From assembly GCA_028288675.1 (NCBI GenBank), contig JAQBNG010000147.1, forward strand, positions 1-39,553: a DNA stretch of 39,553 bases, in the 5' to 3' direction. Below the pieces are notes generated by a model that was given only the letters and a program-made list of their open reading frames with translations, did not search any database and was not told the origin of the DNA. The DNA is from Flavisolibacter sp. (GTDB lineage Bacteria; Bacteroidota; Bacteroidia; Chitinophagales; Chitinophagaceae). Below, one piece after another: positions 1 to 11,366 of the stretch (within the stretch, counting starts at the first letter, position 1; every line of letters starts with the position of its first letter). The translations under genes and the position numbers were made by a program.

Positions 1-850
1 TCCAGTTGACCTGTGGCGCCAGCGTGTCGTATAAGCGCAGTGAATTTTCTTCCATTCCATAGGAGTCCAAAGAAAGAAAATGGATGTTACCGATATCGAA
101 GGAATAATAGGCCTTTGTATTAGACGGCACGCCACCGGATTCGCCATTGGTGGGCATCGAAAAATTTTGATAGTACGCTACTTCATGCGTTTTCTGCGCT
201 ACGGCCTGCGAGAATTCAACATCATGGTAATCATGATTCCCCGGTGCCGGAAACAAAGGATACTTCTTCAGCAAATTGTTCTTATAAATGTTAAAGAAAT
301 TTGCCTGGTACTGCGCATCTTCGCCGTCCCTGTAGGCATTATCGCCTAACAATATCCATGCAGACATATAGTTTTGTCCTAAGTAGTTAATTACCTGGTC
401 CCTGACATTGCGCTGGTTGGTTGAGTTATTTCCGCAATCTCCAAATACACCGATCCGGTATAAAGATTCCTCACCTGTAGGAGGCAAGGTCATAAAAAAG
501 TTATCTCCATTGCCCTGCAGGGTATCGCGGATGCCGCCAATGGAATAATAATATTTTGTTTTAGGTGCCAGATTCGTCAGTTGAACTTCATGTTCGGTAA
601 CCAGGGCTGAATCATCAGCGAATGAGGTTAGCTTACCCGGCTCTGTGCCATATCGTACACGACTTCTTGCCCAGGTACCAGTCCGCCAGCGAACAATGAT
701 ACTGTTGCTTGTTGCCACCTGTAAATAAGGACCCCTGATTAACGCGGCTAAAGGTTGTCCATTATATCGCTTATTCTGCACAACCTTTACTTCCTGAGAA
801 AAAACCTGTAACGCTGTCAAATAAATTACCAGTGTGAAAAGAAATCTCAT
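1..850 (-). CDS. Purple-acid-phosphatase-like metallophosphoesterase, N-terminal part (cut by window edge)
   Basis: The frame is open from an ATG at 850 down to the window edge, giving 283 codons with no stop. It begins with a signal peptide (MRFLFTLVIYLTALQVFSQ). A fibronectin-like N-terminal domain follows, as in purple acid phosphatases (RGPYLQVATSNSIIVRWR), and then the calcineurin-like phosphoesterase core with FGDCGNN, LLGDNAY and PGNHDY metal-ligand motifs. The C-terminal GHxH motif lies outside the window. It is a close paralogue of the protein at 7885-9465, with roughly two thirds of residues identical by eye and no gap of note. Expected role: exported hydrolysis of phosphate mono- or diesters in a two-metal site. 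It is the last visible gene of the polysaccharide utilization locus and is separated from the upstream GH2 gene by 103 bases, so it may have its own promoter. Substrate unknown. Confidence 0.9.
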   Translation of the reverse strand, partial: MRFLFTLVIYLTALQVFSQEVKVVQNKRYNGQPLAALIRGPYLQVATSNSIIVRWRTGTWARSRVRYGTEPGKLTSFADDSALVTEHEVQLTNLAPKTKYYYSIGGIRDTLQGNGDNFFMTLPPTGEESLYRIGVFGDCGNNSTNQRNVRDQVINYLGQNYMSAWILLGDNAYRDGEDAQYQANFFNIYKNNLLKKYPLFPAPGNHDYHDVEFSQAVAQKTHEVAYYQNFSMPTNGESGGVPSNTKAYYSFDIGNIHFLSLDSYGMEENSLRLYDTLAPQVNW

Positions 851-894
851 TTGCAATTTTTATTTATTATGTAAACCAATGTATACTTAGTAAC

Positions 895-910
895 CATCTA
901 CTAGTGGATG
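895..910. promoter_or_regulatory. Near-palindrome in the gap before the second phosphatase gene
   Basis: CATCTACTAGTGGATG is a 16-base inverted repeat around ACTAGT with one mismatched pair. It lies 45 bases upstream of the phosphatase start at 850, in the longest clean gap of the enzyme block. It could be an operator or a short hairpin. No flanking T-run is present, so it is not a standard terminator. Confidence 0.25.
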
Positions 911-953
911 CTTTTAAAATGTTCTTAGTTGTACTATTGGTCTTTTAATGTAA

Positions 954-4133
<3,180 letters not shown>

Positions 4134-4175
4134 TTAAAATATAGGGATTAGTTGTACAATTTTTTTTCTATAAGA

Positions 4176-4412
4176 TTAATGCTGGTCAGATTTTTCATTC
4201 AATTTCTTTTTCATTTCTTTCACTCTTTCCTTCTGCTCTTTGGTCAGAATTTTATCAATCCCTGCATTCCTTTAAGTATATAACTCTTTTACTTTTTGTT
4301 TCTTATCTTCTTCGCCCGAAGTAGCATCAGACTGGATGGCCTTGATCTTTGGATCATAGGTAGCTTTTTGCTGCTGGTCATAAGGAAAAAGAATCGTTTC
4401 ATGTTTATCGTT
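4176..4412 (-). pseudogene. Remnant of a small charged helical protein (Spy/LTXXQ-like)
   Basis: Between two intact glycoside hydrolase genes one minus-strand frame reads as a lysine- and glutamate-rich helical protein. It contains YDQQQKATYDPKIKAIQSD and later KILTKEQKERVKEMKKKLNE, ending at a TAA at 4176. The frame is broken by an in-frame TAA at 4272-4274, and no start codon precedes the readable part because a stop lies immediately upstream of 4412. The LTKEQKE segment resembles the LTXXQ motif of periplasmic Spy/CpxP-type proteins. That assignment is tentative. This is a 5'-truncated, nonsense-mutated gene and is not expected to make protein. Confidence 0.6.
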
Positions 4413-4432
4413 TTAAATTTTATAAGTGCTTT

Positions 4433-5782
4433 CTATAATGTTGTGAACAAAGCCTGGAAAGGCAGAAGCGTTTGTTCCGCTGCCTGGTTAACCTTAACCT
4501 TTTGCGGTTGGCCTGTTCGGTTGATCAATAAGAGATGTCTGTCTGATGCAAGCGCCATGATCCTTTCAGACGACACTTCTGTTTGAAATAGTGTGGTCCC
4601 AGCAGGAAAAAATTTATTGAAATCTCTATAAACATAATAGTTAGGCAAGGGTTGTCCTCCTCCGCGATTTTGCGTGCTGCTGAAAAGACTCGTCAGCTTG
4701 TCATCAGAAGACGACTGCAATTCCGGTCCCCATCGTAAAGAAACAGCATCGCCGGCCAATGCATGGTAAGCCAGCATACTGGCCATGGCAGCCGGTTGCT
4801 TCAATGAATCAGCAGGGTTAGATTGATTTATATAATCCTCTGACCACCAAACAGGCAGGTTAGTTTGTGATTTAATCCACCTGCTCAGATCAAAGAATTT
4901 CCTTGTGGCTTCTATAATATCTACCAATACGCCATCCTTTGTTTTCGTCTTTCCATCTACACAAATAAAATCGGCACCTGCTTTATGACTTAACCAATAG
5001 CTTATCATCTCCAGATCTCTTTTATCAATGGTACCATAAGCAGGTGAGCTGATGGAGCTTTTTGCAAACAATTTGGGATTCATGTATGTAGTTAACACAG
5101 CGTAAGGCCCGCCAATTAACGCATCGGGGCGAACTGCTTTTACAGCCGTATAGACGGCATTATACAAGGTGGTATAGCGTTCATAGTCCCACCGGTTTAA
5201 AGCGGGGTTCCACATTCCTTTTAGTTCATTCCATACCTGAAAGTATTTTACATCCGGATAACGTTGTGCCACCTTCGCACAGAGGTCTGCAAAGTCTTGT
5301 ACATGTTGAAGCAAAGGAGGTTTCTCCACCATGGACCAATCGGTTTCATTAGGATATTTTCCGGCCACCCAGGTACTATCAACCATCCAGGTAGGGGCTG
5401 TAGCCAATGTAATAACAGGTACGGCATTCAGCTCTTTAATTTTTAGGATTCGTTTATCAAGCGTTCCCCAATCATAAATACCAGGCTTTGGTTGGATGTT
5501 GTTGACACCAAAACCATGAATATGCTGGTTATGATAAATGACCAACCCCTTCATTAAATTTCTTGCCCTGTTAATAGCCGCTGTATCGCCGGAGGCGTTC
5601 AAAAAATTTTGACTGTAGGTAACCCCTAACTTTAAATTGGTTTTTAGCAAAACCGTTTTGGTAACTTTTACTGCAATGCTGGAATCAGAGAAAGTTGAAA
5701 CAGGAGCCGCCCCTACTTGCTTTTTACAAACAACCAATGACAACAAAGAAAGAAAAGCCAGCCAACCATATTTATTTTTCAT
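4433..5782 (-). CDS. GH39-like glycoside hydrolase, probable lipoprotein
   Basis: A 449-residue TIM-barrel enzyme. The N-terminus MKNKYGWLAFLSLLSLVVCKK looks like a lipoprotein signal with Cys19 followed by two lysines, although the residue before the cysteine is Val, which is unusual. The substrate barrel starts around residue 48 (LKLGVTYSQNF). Glu186 in YFQVWNELKG is the expected acid/base, following the Asn-Glu signature of clan GH-A. Glu315 in LPVWWSEDYI is the expected nucleophile. A short C-terminal beta domain ends at 449. The layout resembles GH39 beta-xylosidase or related families, but the precise family and sugar specificity cannot be settled by eye. It is 21 bases downstream of the GH42 gene on the same strand, so the two are almost certainly co-transcribed. 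Confidence 0.8.
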   Translation of the reverse strand: MKNKYGWLAFLSLLSLVVCKKQVGAAPVSTFSDSSIAVKVTKTVLLKTNLKLGVTYSQNFLNASGDTAAINRARNLMKGLVIYHNQHIHGFGVNNIQPKPGIYDWGTLDKRILKIKELNAVPVITLATAPTWMVDSTWVAGKYPNETDWSMVEKPPLLQHVQDFADLCAKVAQRYPDVKYFQVWNELKGMWNPALNRWDYERYTTLYNAVYTAVKAVRPDALIGGPYAVLTTYMNPKLFAKSSISSPAYGTIDKRDLEMISYWLSHKAGADFICVDGKTKTKDGVLVDIIEATRKFFDLSRWIKSQTNLPVWWSEDYINQSNPADSLKQPAAMASMLAYHALAGDAVSLRWGPELQSSSDDKLTSLFSSTQNRGGGQPLPNYYVYRDFNKFFPAGTTLFQTEVSSERIMALASDRHLLLINRTGQPQKVKVNQAAEQTLLPFQALFTTL

Positions 5783-5803
5783 GTACGAGATAATTAAGTT
5801 TGT

Positions 5804-7861
5804 TTACCATTGAATTACGATTGTTTCTTCCGATGCGATGGCCACAATATTATTCTTGATGTTGCCTTTTTTATTCGCGAACAGAACCTTCGGATTATGG
5901 TTCTTTTCTTTCACCTTCAATACAACTGACTTATTTATCCCTGACTTGTTAAGGATGATGGTGATATAAGAAGAATTGGATTGAAGCGTTTTCATCAACA
6001 TACCTTCCTGGGTGTTGACAAAAGAAAAAGGCGAAGCGTCTACATTGGGCTGCACGATAGTTTTTAAAAAGATGCCCAGGTTTTTATAGTTCTTATTTAT
6101 CCGGGCCCCCAAACCAACTAAGGAAGGCATCCATATCACTTCTCCTTTGCCAAAGTTGTTGCGGACGGCAACAGTTTCTGCTTCATTTGTACTGATTGGC
6201 CTTGCCGTTGTGGCAGCAATTGTTCCTCTCCACAAATGCGCCGGCAAATCAAGTTTCGGGTTGATCAGGCGTAGTGTAAAAAGATTATCTATTACTTTAA
6301 ATTCTTTTATGTTGCCGCCAAATAATTTCTCAAGAGGAAACCCTGTCTTCATTATAGACAGCGCATTCTCATCATAGAAGCCGGTAAGTCCGTCCGCAAT
6401 TAACTTTCCACCCTTGCTTACAAAATCTTCCAGGGGCTTCCAATATTTCGAAGGGATAGCTATCTGATGGGCAAGGATGATGACTTTGCCCGTATAATTG
6501 GTTTGAGAAAAATCAAATTCACCGATCTCTTTAAAATTCGTTTGCAATCCCATCTCGCTTATCGCCTCAAAATAGCCCAGTGCTGATTTCATTACACCGC
6601 CAACATTACGGCCTTCATACGGAGTTCCACCCGTCTGCAATTTCTTTTCTACCCACAGTGCTTCTCTTACGTATAAAATATTGATCCCGGACTCTACTTC
6701 TTTTGCATGGGCAAACAGGTTAGGGTTTCGGTTGATTGTTTTTGCAACATTAGCGGCTTCCTTCATTCTATCAGAAGGTTCATTCTGGAAATTCAGAAGA
6801 GCCCACTCTCCGGCTTCTGTTCCCGATGCCCTTGGATTGAGAGACCAGAAAATATTGCCTTTACTTTCGGCGCCTATAGTAGTCCACAGCCATTGTGCAA
6901 TTTCTTCTTTGGTGGGACACATTGCATTGTATCCGCTATAGGTATTGTTACCGCCTTGCAACTCTGTCATTAACCAGGGAATGTTACCTGCGCCTGAACG
7001 AAGCATTTCGCTATTAGCAGATAAAGCCATCGCATATTGTGAACGATTGAAATAACCAAAATGCCAGCTTGCATGCGCTGAGCCACCAAGGCTTGTTAAG
7101 AATTTTCGCCACTCAGGAAAATTATACTCAGCCCCATTTTGAAAGATTGCGTGGTTGTTTACATGTATGGGACTGCCCGGATCATATTTTTGAATTTCGT
7201 CGGTAAGCCACTTTAAAAACCAGATGTTATAATCGATTAAAAAACGTTCGTCTGCAAAATCAAAATGCTGGTATCCGTTGCTGTTATAAATGGGTACGGA
7301 TTGTTTGGTTTTCCATTCCTGGTATTTCTTGTTTGTAAAATTATCTTTAGGTAAACCGCCCGATCCAGGCTCATTGATCGGCACCCATCCATAGGATGAT
7401 TTAAATTGTTTAAAATGCGTCACTAAGTTTTTAATGTATTCAGCAATGGATTTCAAATGGGCCTCATCACGTGGAAATTTAAAGCCACCCACGTCTGTAA
7501 AACTTGTTGCCGGAAATAAATTGCCATATATCCTGATACCATATTTTTCACCGGCTTTATAGGCCGCATCAAACAAACTATAGTCCCAGCTTCCGTCCTC
7601 TTTGTGCATGTAAGATTCAAAGAGGCGGATGCGGGTTAAGGTCATGCCGGCTTCTTTCATCAGCCGGAACCAGGTATCAATTTCTTCCGGCTTTTGTCCG
7701 GGCTCAATAAATATTTCTGCACCAATCATTGGTACATCTGTCAGAGACGTTTGAGCAATCGATATTTGATTAATGCAAAAGTTGATCAGCAGGATAAACA
7801 GCAGCCTTTTACCCGGATAAAGAAAGCTTCCAATGCAAGTTCTATTTATTCTTTTACTCAT
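5804..7861 (-). CDS. GH42-like beta-galactosidase, exported
   Basis: A 685-residue protein with a signal peptide (hydrophobic stretch at about 19-36, ending SIAQ). It has an A4-type beta-galactosidase barrel (about 45-390) and a class-I-amidotransferase-like trimerization domain (about 410-600, including YFEAISEMGL and EDFVSKGGKLIADG), then a small C-terminal beta domain. The acid/base is Glu164 in WVPINEPG and the nucleophile is Glu300 in IPWLMTELQGG. This domain order is that of GH42, which cleaves terminal beta-galactosides from short galactans or oligosaccharides. Sequence similarity to other clan GH-A enzymes means specificity is inferred. It sits 23 bases after the phosphatase gene and 21 bases before the GH39-like gene, in one operon. 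With the GH2 enzyme it gives the locus two different beta-galactosidases. Confidence 0.85.
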   Translation of the reverse strand: MSKRINRTCIGSFLYPGKRLLFILLINFCINQISIAQTSLTDVPMIGAEIFIEPGQKPEEIDTWFRLMKEAGMTLTRIRLFESYMHKEDGSWDYSLFDAAYKAGEKYGIRIYGNLFPATSFTDVGGFKFPRDEAHLKSIAEYIKNLVTHFKQFKSSYGWVPINEPGSGGLPKDNFTNKKYQEWKTKQSVPIYNSNGYQHFDFADERFLIDYNIWFLKWLTDEIQKYDPGSPIHVNNHAIFQNGAEYNFPEWRKFLTSLGGSAHASWHFGYFNRSQYAMALSANSEMLRSGAGNIPWLMTELQGGNNTYSGYNAMCPTKEEIAQWLWTTIGAESKGNIFWSLNPRASGTEAGEWALLNFQNEPSDRMKEAANVAKTINRNPNLFAHAKEVESGINILYVREALWVEKKLQTGGTPYEGRNVGGVMKSALGYFEAISEMGLQTNFKEIGEFDFSQTNYTGKVIILAHQIAIPSKYWKPLEDFVSKGGKLIADGLTGFYDENALSIMKTGFPLEKLFGGNIKEFKVIDNLFTLRLINPKLDLPAHLWRGTIAATTARPISTNEAETVAVRNNFGKGEVIWMPSLVGLGARINKNYKNLGIFLKTIVQPNVDASPFSFVNTQEGMLMKTLQSNSSYITIILNKSGINKSVVLKVKEKNHNPKVLFANKKGNIKNNIVAIASEETIVIQW

Positions 7862-7884
7862 TTATTTTCTGTTTTATTGACGTG

Positions 7885-9465
7885 CTATTTTGAAACAATG
7901 ACATCGAAGCTGTCCTGTACACATCCAAATTCATCACGTACCCAATAATTTGTTTCACCAACAGAAGGTGATATTTCAATGCTCTTTGTATCCTTGCCTT
8001 TTATGCTCCAATTATATTTGCCGATAAAAGAGGCTGTCAATGTTATCTTCTCTCCTTTCTTTAACCGGATGGTGGTTTTTTTATTGACATCTTTCATCAT
8101 CGTAAACTGATCACGGATAACACCATCGGCGCAAATCCATTTTAAATCAAGCCTGTTGCTTTGTATTTCCAGCATGGCTGCTCCCCCAATCTCGTTGTTC
8201 GCATAAATCATATTCTTATTACGATAGGGATTTGATGTTTTGCCAAGCTGACCTGCAGAACCGCTAATTACGTACACAGTGCCTTTATCGCCAGAGGTTT
8301 TAATGTAGGGACAAGAGTTGGCCGTACCATCATACAATGCAGTAGGTTGTTTTGTGCCGTATTTAGTAGAATTGAAAGTTGGTTCATTGCCGTAATTGCC
8401 ATCCAGTAATCCTGAACGCTCATACAAGTGATTATGACCACACAAAACAAGATCCACTCCGTAACGTTCAAGAATAGGAATTACGTTTTGTCGTATTTTA
8501 ACCATCACTTCTTCTTTACCATTTGAATAAGGAGGATGATGCAGGTAAGCAATGATCCATCCTTTATTTTTGTTGGCCTCCAAATCTTTCTTAATCCATG
8601 ACGCCTGTGGTCCCAGGGTATCAAATAACCGGTAGGCATTTTCTTCAACTCCATACGAATCCAATGATAAAAAATGGGCGTTTCCTATATCAAAAGAATA
8701 ATACGCTTTGTTTTTAGAAGGCATGCCTCCTGCTTCGCCGTTTTCAGGCATTGAAAAAGCGTGAAAATAAGCCACCTCTTTAGACCGTTGGGCATATCGC
8801 TCTGAAAACTCACCATCTATATATTCATGGTTACCCGGGGACGGATATAAAGGGTATTTCTTCAGCAAATTATTTTTGTAGACATCAAAGAAATTCAACT
8901 GGTACTCCGCATCATTCCCATCCTGGTAGGCATTGTCTCCTAACAGGATCCATGCATTCATATGATTGTTTCCAAGATAATTTATTAGCTGGTCACGTAC
9001 CGCTTGCTGGTTCACTGAATTATCACCGCAATCGCCAAAAACACCAATGCGGTATAAGCCGTCTTTCCCTGCCACCGGCAGCGTTACAAAATAGTTGTTC
9101 TCATCGCCCTGTAGCGTATCTCTTATCCCACCAACTGAATAATAATATTTGGTTTGCGGAAGAAGTTTTGAAAGTGTGACGCTGTGGTCAGTAACCAGCC
9201 CGGAATCAATTGCTGATAGGGTAAGCTTGCCGGGTGTTAATCCATAACGAACACGGCTCCTGGCCAATGTACTTGTTCTCCATCTTACAACAATACTATT
9301 AGTGGTAGCCACTTGCAGGTAGGGCCCCCTCGTCAGTTCCGGCAATGGCTGACCGTTGTAACGCAGGTTTTGTTTGGTGGAGGTTGCTTTATTTATATCC
9401 TGTGAAAAAGCCACCTTGAAAACGCTTCCTGATAAAATGAAAAGCAAGATTATTCTATAATTCAT
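7885..9465 (-). CDS. Purple-acid-phosphatase-like metallophosphoesterase, exported
   Basis: A 526-residue protein with a signal peptide (1-21, ending AFSQ) and an N-terminal fibronectin-type domain (about 45-130). A calcineurin-like catalytic domain follows (about 137-400). Metal-binding motifs are complete: GDCGDN (Asp145), LLGDNAY (Asp177, Asn178, Tyr180), PGNHEY (Asn212, His213), LHHPP (His309/310) and CGHNHLYE (His344, His346). A C-terminal beta domain of about 80 residues ends the protein. Family members hydrolyse phosphate mono- or diesters in the periplasm or outside the cell. Its close paralogue is the truncated gene at 1-850. It lies 23 bases after the MPP-propeller gene and 23 bases before the GH42 gene. 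Placement inside a glycan locus suggests action on a phosphorylated sugar, but the substrate is unproven. Confidence 0.93.
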   Translation of the reverse strand: MNYRIILLFILSGSVFKVAFSQDINKATSTKQNLRYNGQPLPELTRGPYLQVATTNSIVVRWRTSTLARSRVRYGLTPGKLTLSAIDSGLVTDHSVTLSKLLPQTKYYYSVGGIRDTLQGDENNYFVTLPVAGKDGLYRIGVFGDCGDNSVNQQAVRDQLINYLGNNHMNAWILLGDNAYQDGNDAEYQLNFFDVYKNNLLKKYPLYPSPGNHEYIDGEFSERYAQRSKEVAYFHAFSMPENGEAGGMPSKNKAYYSFDIGNAHFLSLDSYGVEENAYRLFDTLGPQASWIKKDLEANKNKGWIIAYLHHPPYSNGKEEVMVKIRQNVIPILERYGVDLVLCGHNHLYERSGLLDGNYGNEPTFNSTKYGTKQPTALYDGTANSCPYIKTSGDKGTVYVISGSAGQLGKTSNPYRNKNMIYANNEIGGAAMLEIQSNRLDLKWICADGVIRDQFTMMKDVNKKTTIRLKKGEKITLTASFIGKYNWSIKGKDTKSIEISPSVGETNYWVRDEFGCVQDSFDVIVSK

Positions 9466-9488
9466 AAGGTTGACATAATTGAGATCTA

Positions 9489-11363
9489 TTAAAAATTTAT
9501 GCTGGTTATTTTACCGTCCACTGAACTAATAACAATCCGATCCTTACCAATTGGTGTAATACTATTTATCAAACTGTTGGAAACTTTGTGCTTCCACAAT
9601 AGTTTGCCCACATTGCTTACTGCCGTTACTACTCCTGAATTGGAAGGCACATAAATGGTATGATCACTCTCTAAGAGAGGGGCAGCGCAGAGATCATAAC
9701 CAATAAGCAAGTTTGTGCTCCAGTTGATTTTCATGTCGGGAGCATTTGTTGCCATACTGAAAAGTTTTCCTTCTGTTGTTTTAACAAACAGCTGTGAACT
9801 ATCTTCTGAAAGGCCCACTGATTCACGAACCTTTATAGCGGCCATTTTCCTGCGCCAAATAATAGTCCCGGTAGTGGCGTCGAAGGCAGTCATAAATTGG
9901 TCAGGAGCCACAATAAAAACTGTATTGTTTGCGGCTACCGGAACACAACCTCCCGGGGCCTGCATTCGATTACCGGACGTATCTTTCCATTTCCATTCGA
10001 GGCTTCCCCTTTTTGCATTCAACGCATAAAACTCACCGCCCCAGCTTCCAAAATAAAGCCTGTTATTATAGAGTAATGGCTTTGTCAGTATAAAATCTTT
10101 CACACCTGTAAAGTCCCAAATAATTTTGCCATTAGTAACGTTTCTTGCAGTAAAATGACCGTTGGAAGAACCGATGTAAACAACATCTTTTTCAATAAGC
10201 GGTTTGGCAACAATGGGACTACCTGTATTTATTTTCCACCATAATTTTCCATTTTCAGGGTTCAGGCAATATATCCACCCATTGGCAGACGCAACAATAA
10301 GATGGTTGCCCGATAGGGCAGGTGTGCTGTAAATTTTTTCACTTGTTTCATAGGACCATTTCTTCTTTCCTGTTTCGCCATCCAGTGCAAATATTTCTCC
10401 ACCGGTATTGGTAGCAATAACCAAATCTGTTGTAAGGACTGCGCCTGTACCAATATCAAAATTATCCTGGTACTGCCATTCCTTTTTTATGTTAGGATAT
10501 TGATCATTCACAACATAAGAAGGCCGGGCATATTTTGTTGTATCCGTTGAAAAGTGGTGATCGAAAAGCGGAGCCTCAGCCCATTGATGCAGCTTATTCA
10601 ACAATGATTTTTTTTCTTCAAAAACTGCTTTGCCTGATTTAAAGCTTACAATATTGTAGCCACCAATTGAATCCTGTGCCCGCATGCTGGAACGGCCCAT
10701 TATGCCAGGAACTCTTTCGAAAGCATAGCTGCCATTTAAGTGTCCGTGACCAACCAAAATGAGTTGAATATTATGTTGTTTTAAGCGGTCAACGGCTTCG
10801 TACCAATTCTTCTGTAAAGAGTCTTGCGGGTAATGATTTACATACACAACCGGAAGTCCTTTGTTCTTAGATTGACGCAGGATAGAATCCATCCACAGTA
10901 TGTCTTCTCTTGGAACCTGCCCAGGGCTTTTATGCAACATATTAGGACCAGAATTGGTACCGATAAATAAATATCCATTATACACAAATGAAAACCTGCC
11001 TGCTCCAAAGGCATCCCGAAAAGCATTACCTCCGGTGGGTGACCAATTACCGTCATGGTTGCCGGTAAGAATATAAAAAGGTTTTATAAGTTTAGATAAA
11101 ATTGCTTTTGCAGTTTGTAGTTCTTCGGCGGTTCCTAACTCCGTAATGTCTCCGGAAATAATGACGAATTTTAGTGAGCTGTCACCATTGATGTCCTGCA
11201 CTGCTTTGCGGAGATCATCGTCTGCGTACTTCATGCCGATATGGGTATCGGACAGAAAAGCAAACCTGAAGCTTTGCGCCAGGCCATTTGTACCCCCAAA
11301 AAGAAACACTACAAAAAGCAGTATTCTAAAAAAGGCAGTACGGACCAGGATGTCGTTCTTCAT
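9489..11363 (-). CDS. Calcineurin-like metallophosphoesterase fused to a PQQ-type beta-propeller
   Basis: A 624-residue exported protein (signal peptide 1-30, ending GLAQ). The N-terminal half is a metallophosphoesterase: FLSDTHIG (Asp39, His41), IISGDITELG (Asp72), LTGNHDGN (Asn102, His103), YVNHYP (His177) and LVGHGHLNG (His206, His208). From about residue 290 to the end are repeats such as IFALDGETGKKKWSYE and FYALNAKRGSLEWKW, typical blades of a PQQ_2/pyrrolo-quinoline-quinone-like propeller. These often bind ligands or scaffold rather than holding the cofactor. All phosphoesterase ligands are intact, so activity is expected. It lies 3 bases after the GH5-like gene, indicating translational coupling. 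The propeller might bind the glycan; that is inference. Confidence 0.9.
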   Translation of the reverse strand: MKNDILVRTAFFRILLFVVFLFGGTNGLAQSFRFAFLSDTHIGMKYADDDLRKAVQDINGDSSLKFVIISGDITELGTAEELQTAKAILSKLIKPFYILTGNHDGNWSPTGGNAFRDAFGAGRFSFVYNGYLFIGTNSGPNMLHKSPGQVPREDILWMDSILRQSKNKGLPVVYVNHYPQDSLQKNWYEAVDRLKQHNIQLILVGHGHLNGSYAFERVPGIMGRSSMRAQDSIGGYNIVSFKSGKAVFEEKKSLLNKLHQWAEAPLFDHHFSTDTTKYARPSYVVNDQYPNIKKEWQYQDNFDIGTGAVLTTDLVIATNTGGEIFALDGETGKKKWSYETSEKIYSTPALSGNHLIVASANGWIYCLNPENGKLWWKINTGSPIVAKPLIEKDVVYIGSSNGHFTARNVTNGKIIWDFTGVKDFILTKPLLYNNRLYFGSWGGEFYALNAKRGSLEWKWKDTSGNRMQAPGGCVPVAANNTVFIVAPDQFMTAFDATTGTIIWRRKMAAIKVRESVGLSEDSSQLFVKTTEGKLFSMATNAPDMKINWSTNLLIGYDLCAAPLLESDHTIYVPSNSGVVTAVSNVGKLLWKHKVSNSLINSITPIGKDRIVISSVDGKITSINF

Positions 11364-11366
11364 TGC

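Noticed and set aside
880-910. HxlR-like half-sites (TTAGTAAC) near the second phosphatase
   Set aside because: Only one half-site is present, far from the HxlR gene; likely chance in AT-rich DNA.
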